Below, piece after piece: positions 4,782 through 8,272 of a DNA stretch of 8,272 bases. Both the position numbers and the translations under genes were made by a program. The notes beneath the pieces are model-generated. The model was not told where the DNA came from. It ran no database searches and saw only the letters and a program-made list of their open reading frames with translations. The first letter of the stretch is position 1. Each line of letters begins with the position of its first letter. Source of the DNA: JAKACU01 sp021821185 (GTDB taxonomy: Bacteria; Bacillota; Bacilli; Alicyclobacillales; SLC66); contig DAHWJX010000039.1 in the NCBI GenBank assembly GCA_027343965.1, positions 1-8,272 of the forward strand, read 5' to 3'.

Positions 4782-6455
4782 ATGAGCGTGAATTCACGAT
4801 CAGGTGCGGATCTTTTATGTGACCTCTTGCACCAAGCTGGAGTTAACGTGATTTTTGGTTATCCCGGCGGTGCGGTATTACCTATTTATGATGCGCTCTA
4901 TAACCATGCTATCGCCCATATTTTGACGCGTCATGAACAAGGTGCGATTCACGCTGCGCAAGGTTATGCAAGAGTATCGGGGCGTCCTGGGGTTGTGCTC
5001 GCCACTTCGGGGCCCGGCGCCAGCAACCTTATCACTGGCATTGCCGATGCGTATATGGATTCTACCCCATTGATAATTATAACGGGACAGGTTGAACAAA
5101 AGAAGATCGGAAGCGATGCTTTCCAGGAAGTCGATACGTATGGTCTGTCCATGCCCATCACAAAACATAATTATCAAGTGCGTGATGCGCGTGATTTGCC
5201 TCAGGTGATTGCTGATGCTTTTTATCTAGCTAGCACAGGACGACCAGGACCAGTTCTCATTGATGTACCAAAGGATGTGTCGAGCTCCATAATCTCCTTG
5301 AGCAACGAGGCCCTTAAAGCGCCTTGCCTGCGAGGCTATACACTTGTCAAAGAACCTCCGGAACAGATCATGCAAGTTGTTGCGGGCATGCTGAAAGAAG
5401 CCAAACGTCCATTGCTGATGACAGGCGGAGGCGTTATTACCGCAGGAGCAAGTGATCTGTTGCGTTCTTTTGTGCGCGAGACGGGGATCCCTGTGGTAAG
5501 TACGTTGATGGGGCTCGGTGCAGTAAACGCACTGGATGATTTATGCCTTGGGATGGCTGGTATGCATGGAACCTACGCAGCGAACCGAGCGATATCACAG
5601 TGCGACTTACTTCTTGCGATCGGTGTTCGCTTTTCAGATCGTGTGATTGGCAAACCCGGTGCGTTTGCACCTCACGCAAAGAAAATCCAGATTGACTTAG
5701 ATCGAACAGAAATCGGCAAGAATGTACCGATTGATGTTCCTGTCTTGGCTGATGCTTTTGCAGCGCTAAAAAGACTAAACACGGATGCTTCGAAACTGGA
5801 TATAGAATCATGGCACCAGGAGCTTTCTGTTTGGAAAACAAAATGGGCTCGTCCAGAGCCAACGAATAAGTTGCACCCTGTATACGTTATCGAACAGCTC
5901 GCCAAAGAAGCAAAAGAAGATGCCATTGTTGTTACGGATGTCGGTCAGCATCAGATTTTTGCGGCTCGCTTTTATCCACATCAAACGCCTCGGCATTTTG
6001 TTTCATCGGGTGGTCTTGGTACGATGGGATTTGGACTGCCCGCTGCGATAGGCGCACAACTAGCCAACCAGCGTGGTACGATTATCCTTATTAGTGGCGA
6101 TGGTAGTTTTCAGATGAATTTGCGGGAATTGCAAACCATCGTTGACCATCGACTTCCAATTAAGATAGCTATTATGAACAACGGATATCTTGGTATGGTG
6201 AGACAGTGGCAAGAAATTTTTCATGATAAACGTTATGCGCAAAGTAAAATTACCTCACCTGATTTTGCCAAGCTTGCGCAAGCCTATGGAATTCTTGGAC
6301 TTAAAGCAACCACGATTGGGGAAGCAACTGACGTTATTAAGCAGGCGCTTATGCATGATGGCCCTGTTGTAATGGATTTTTCAGTTCACGAACAGATTAA
6401 CGTATATCCTATGGTACCTGCGGGAAAGAGTTATGATGATATGATTTTAGAGTGA
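4782..6455 (+). CDS. ilvB: Acetolactate synthase, large catalytic subunit (biosynthetic IlvB type)
   Basis: ThDP-dependent enzyme of 557 residues joining two pyruvates to 2-acetolactate (or pyruvate and 2-oxobutyrate), in the cytoplasm. N-terminal PYR domain: VIFGYPGGAVLPIYDAL (about 23-39), RHEQGAIHAAQGYAR with catalytic E52, and SGPGASNLITGIADA. Middle FAD-binding domain: GVRFSDRVIGKPGAFAPHAK. C-terminal PP domain: ThDP/Mg motif G439-D440-G441 through N466-N467-GYLGMVRQWQ, then the end VYPMVPAGKSYDDMI. The FAD domain features, MVRQWQ and the VYPMVP tail mark the anabolic AHAS branch rather than catabolic AlsS. Length is near normal for IlvB. GTG 4788 is in frame and lies 7 bases behind ggggg (4776-4780), so it may be the real start; ATG 4782 has only one base of spacing. 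ldh follows after 16 bases. No ilvH (regulatory small subunit) or ilvC is adjacent, which is unusual for this type. Confidence 0.93.
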   Translation: MSVNSRSGADLLCDLLHQAGVNVIFGYPGGAVLPIYDALYNHAIAHILTRHEQGAIHAAQGYARVSGRPGVVLATSGPGASNLITGIADAYMDSTPLIIITGQVEQKKIGSDAFQEVDTYGLSMPITKHNYQVRDARDLPQVIADAFYLASTGRPGPVLIDVPKDVSSSIISLSNEALKAPCLRGYTLVKEPPEQIMQVVAGMLKEAKRPLLMTGGGVITAGASDLLRSFVRETGIPVVSTLMGLGAVNALDDLCLGMAGMHGTYAANRAISQCDLLLAIGVRFSDRVIGKPGAFAPHAKKIQIDLDRTEIGKNVPIDVPVLADAFAALKRLNTDASKLDIESWHQELSVWKTKWARPEPTNKLHPVYVIEQLAKEAKEDAIVVTDVGQHQIFAARFYPHQTPRHFVSSGGLGTMGFGLPAAIGAQLANQRGTIILISGDGSFQMNLRELQTIVDHRLPIKIAIMNNGYLGMVRQWQEIFHDKRYAQSKITSPDFAKLAQAYGILGLKATTIGEATDVIKQALMHDGPVVMDFSVHEQINVYPMVPAGKSYDDMILE

Positions 6456-6471
6456 GAAAGGAGATGTGTGT

Positions 6472-7407
6472 ATGCCCACATCCTACCGTACAAAGCCCAC
6501 GCGCATCGTGGTGGTTGGATCAGGCGCGGTCGGAGCGACAACCGCTTATACCCTGCTTTTACGCGATCGCGCTAATGAGATTGTCTTGATTGATACCAAT
6601 CAGGAAAAAGCGCAAGGTGACGCGCTTGATATGAGCCATGGATCTCCGTTTGTTGGCGGTGTTAAAGTCTTTGCGGGTGATTATACCGATTGTGAGCGAG
6701 CAGATATTGTGATCATCACAGCAGGTGCCGCACAACGCCCGGGAGAAACTAGACAAGACTTGTTGAAAAGAAACATCAGTATTTTGAAGGACATCGTGCA
6801 AAGTGTGTTGCGCTATAATCCAAATCCCATTTTGCTTATAGCAACCAATCCTGTGGACGTTTTATCGTATGCAGCATGGAAACTTTCCGGCTTGTCGCAC
6901 AAGCGTGTCATTGGATCAGGTACCGTTCTAGATAGCGCCAGATTTCGTTATTTGATCGGTGAAAAAGCGGGAGTTACTCCTAAAAGCGTGCACGGATACG
7001 TGATTGGCGAACATGGTGATAGTGAATTACCTGTATGGAGCAGAACAAACATCGTCGGGGCGCCTATCGTGCTGTCTGATCAAGAGCAAGATGAATTATT
7101 TTCCGCGACACGTAATGCAGCCTATCAAATCATTCAAGCTAAAGGATCTACAGCTTATGCCATAGCTCTAGCGCTTGATCGTATCTGTGCCTCTATCCTA
7201 GATAACGAACATGGCATTTTAAATGTTTCAACCTACCTTGAAGATTATTACGGGATCAGCGATGTATATCTTGGTTTTCCGACCATCCTAAGTGGCGGAG
7301 GTGTCAAAGGCATCGTAGACATTCAACTGTCGGAGAGTGAATTTGCTGCATTGCGGCGCTCTGCAGATTTCTTAAAAGAGCGCATCGCTGAATTGCCATT
7401 TTCCTAA
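6472..7407 (+). CDS. ldh: L-lactate dehydrogenase
   Basis: NAD-dependent L-lactate dehydrogenase of 311 residues, reducing pyruvate to L-lactate and regenerating NAD+ in the cytoplasm. Visible features: Rossmann motif GSGAVGATTAY (16-26); NAD-ribose-binding D41 (LIDTN); mobile loop AGAAQRPGETR with Q88, which marks lactate over malate specificity (malate enzymes have Arg), and R94; NPVDVLSYAAWKLSG (126-140); LDSARFR with D154 and R157; and catalytic H181 in GEHGDSE. All key residues are present. ATG 6472 is chosen because gaaaggag (6456-6463) lies eight bases before it; GTG 6466 is in frame but only two bases from that site. The ribosome site begins at the base after the ilvB stop, so translation in one transcript is likely. 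No Rex-type TTGTGA palindrome was seen upstream. Fructose-1,6-bisphosphate regulation, common in Bacilli, cannot be judged. Confidence 0.95.
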   Translation: MPTSYRTKPTRIVVVGSGAVGATTAYTLLLRDRANEIVLIDTNQEKAQGDALDMSHGSPFVGGVKVFAGDYTDCERADIVIITAGAAQRPGETRQDLLKRNISILKDIVQSVLRYNPNPILLIATNPVDVLSYAAWKLSGLSHKRVIGSGTVLDSARFRYLIGEKAGVTPKSVHGYVIGEHGDSELPVWSRTNIVGAPIVLSDQEQDELFSATRNAAYQIIQAKGSTAYAIALALDRICASILDNEHGILNVSTYLEDYYGISDVYLGFPTILSGGGVKGIVDIQLSESEFAALRRSADFLKERIAELPFS

Positions 7408-7427
7408 AAGTAGAGTAACTAGGACGC

Positions 7428-7464
7428 TAGGACGGCCGTGATAAGGTCGTCCTATTATTTTTTC
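7428..7464 (+). terminator. Rho-independent terminator after ldh
   Basis: Arm taggacggcc (7428-7437) pairs with ggtcgtccta (7445-7454), with one G-U, around a seven-base loop. It is followed by a T-rich run ttattttttc. It ends the ilvB-ldh unit 20 bases after the ldh stop. The eight bases ctaggacg are repeated in tandem at the foot of the stem. Confidence 0.88.
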
Positions 7465-7485
7465 GTAGTAAAGGTTAAAGTTATA

Positions 7486-7514
7486 TTGCAAATAAACATA
7501 AGATAGTTTATTAT
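7486..7514 (+). promoter_or_regulatory. Promoter of the sugar-binding protein gene
   Basis: TTGCAA (7486-7491, four of six) lies 17 bases before TATTAT (7509-7514, five of six), placing the start near 7521. A second TTGACT at 7515-7520 has no good -10 at normal spacing (gaaata at 17). The first pair is preferred. Confidence 0.5.
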
Positions 7515-7567
7515 TTGACTTAAGATTCCTAGGTGTTGAAATAAATTAAAAGTAAGCGCCTTCCAAC

Positions 7568-7581
7568 TGAAAGCGCTAGCA
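7568..7581. promoter_or_regulatory. CcpA binding site (cre)
   Basis: The 14 bases TGAAAGCGCTAGCA match the cre consensus TGWAANCGNTNWCA at every fixed position except one (G for W at position 12). It lies about 47 bases after the predicted transcription start and 33 bases before the gene's ribosome site. A roadblock or promoter-proximal position of this kind is typical of catabolite-repressed sugar uptake genes. Confidence 0.7.
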
Positions 7582-7614
7582 CTAGGGATTGAAAACTGGA
7601 GGGGGTCCTCATTG

Positions 7615-8272
7615 ATGAAATATAGTCGCTTAGTTGCAATCGGCTCATCGGCACTTGTTGCAATTACCATGACGGTGTCAGCAGCTTTGCCAGCCATGGC
7701 TGCCACTGGTCCAAAAGGTAATTTGCAAATTTTTAGTTGGTGGACTGGTGTAGCGAGTAGCAAAGCCTTGAAATCACTGATTAATGTGTACACCGGGGAA
7801 TACAAAGGTATGAAAGTAACGAATGATGCTGTGGCAGGAGGAGCAGGTTCTAATGCCAAAGCTGTTTTAGCTAGCCGCATGGAGGCTGGAAATCCGCCGG
7901 GAACATTCCAAGTGCATGGCGGTGGTGGATCACTTTTATCATGGATTCAAGCAGGTGACATGACACCGCTCAATAGTCTTTATAAATCGCAAGGCTGGTA
8001 CAAAGTATTTCCAAAATCTCTACTTAATTTGATCACGTACAAGGGCAATATCTATGCAGTTCCTGTTGATATGCAAAGGGCTAATGTGCTTTGGTTTAAC
8101 CCTTCTATTTTCAAGAAATATCATCTTGCAGCACCTAAAACATTTCCGGCATTTTTCCATGATGCAGCCGTACTTAAAAAACACGGTATTACACCACTTG
8201 CTTTAGCCAACCATGGTAACTGGGAAGCTACTTTGCTCTTTAGTGATGTTTTATTGGGGACAGTGGGTACAG
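7615..8272 (+). CDS. Sugar ABC transporter substrate-binding protein (SBP family 1), N-terminal part
   Basis: The first 219 residues are visible; the 3' end is cut by the window. A signal peptide is clear: MKYSR, a hydrophobic stretch VAIGSSALVAITMTVSAAL, then PAMAA with likely cleavage at about 29 or 30. The mature part begins GNLQIFSWWTG (35-45) and continues with VAGGAGSNAKAVLASRMEAG and NPPGTFQVHGG (about 73-103), then YKGNIYAVPVDMQRANVLWF. This matches CUT1 binding proteins of the glucose/mannose-binding type. It would capture a sugar outside the cell for a permease pair encoded downstream. No cysteine follows the signal core, so there is no lipobox; most Gram-positive binding proteins are lipoproteins. 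The start ATG 7615 is preceded by ggaggggg (7598-7605); an in-frame TTG at 7612 is an alternative. The cre site upstream suggests CcpA control. The exact sugar is unknown. Confidence 0.88.
   Translation, partial: MKYSRLVAIGSSALVAITMTVSAALPAMAATGPKGNLQIFSWWTGVASSKALKSLINVYTGEYKGMKVTNDAVAGGAGSNAKAVLASRMEAGNPPGTFQVHGGGGSLLSWIQAGDMTPLNSLYKSQGWYKVFPKSLLNLITYKGNIYAVPVDMQRANVLWFNPSIFKKYHLAAPKTFPAFFHDAAVLKKHGITPLALANHGNWEATLLFSDVLLGTVGT

Noticed and set aside
4878..5862. Minus-strand open frames inside ilvB
   Set aside because: They lie opposite a strongly conserved enzyme frame and show no family features or ribosome sites.
7455..7880. Minus-strand open frame of about 141 codons over the binding-protein gene
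   Set aside because: It covers the ldh terminator T-run, the promoter, the cre site and the signal peptide of a clear binding protein on the + strand; it is a shadow.

Overview
The window looks like chromosomal DNA of a low-to-mid GC Firmicute, probably class Bacilli. The signs are strong GGAGG-type ribosome sites, tRNA genes with encoded CCA, a CcpA-type cre site, many TTG/GTG starts and a secreted sugar-binding protein. An acidophilic Alicyclobacillaceae-like host is possible, but that is only an impression from protein similarity.

Bases 1-1996 are an accessory, decayed region. It opens with the C-terminal end of a zeta-toxin/COG4185-type kinase cut by the window edge. Next comes a short piece resembling the 3' end of tmRNA (ssrA), followed directly by a strong hairpin. 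Then come a broken type I restriction subunit (hsdR) relic, an intact YdbC/PC4-like gene and about 0.6 kb of frameshifted, unrecognised coding-like debris. The region closes with the 3' half of a tRNA (anticodon GGT). The tmRNA-like and tRNA-like pieces share a 27-base T-arm/acceptor sequence with two mismatches. This looks like the direct-repeat attachment sites of elements that integrated at the 3' end of a tRNA or tmRNA gene, so 428-1968 is best read as the shrunken remains of a genomic island.

Bases 2006-3377 hold a stable-RNA block: tRNA-Asp with a strong terminator, an MBL-fold hydrolase of the NAPE-PLD/UlaG type with its own promoter, then a tRNA-Phe, tRNA-Gly, tRNA-Leu cluster. The cluster's probable promoter overlaps the stop codon of the hydrolase gene, and a second strong terminator ends it.

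Bases 3434-8272 are metabolic: an MFS exporter (YnfM/AraJ type), an ilvB-type acetolactate synthase large subunit, an L-lactate dehydrogenase 16 bases behind it, and the start of a sugar ABC transporter binding protein behind a promoter and a cre site. IlvB and Ldh both use pyruvate, one condensing it to acetolactate and the other reducing it to lactate with NADH. The pair therefore looks like a pyruvate-overflow operon rather than a standard branched-chain amino acid operon: no ilvH follows, and no T-box is visible. The sugar-binding gene downstream, under probable carbon catabolite control, fits a carbon-uptake and fermentation neighbourhood.

No wholly new system is evident. The most interesting parts are the att-like repeats with their decayed island and the ilvB-ldh coupling.
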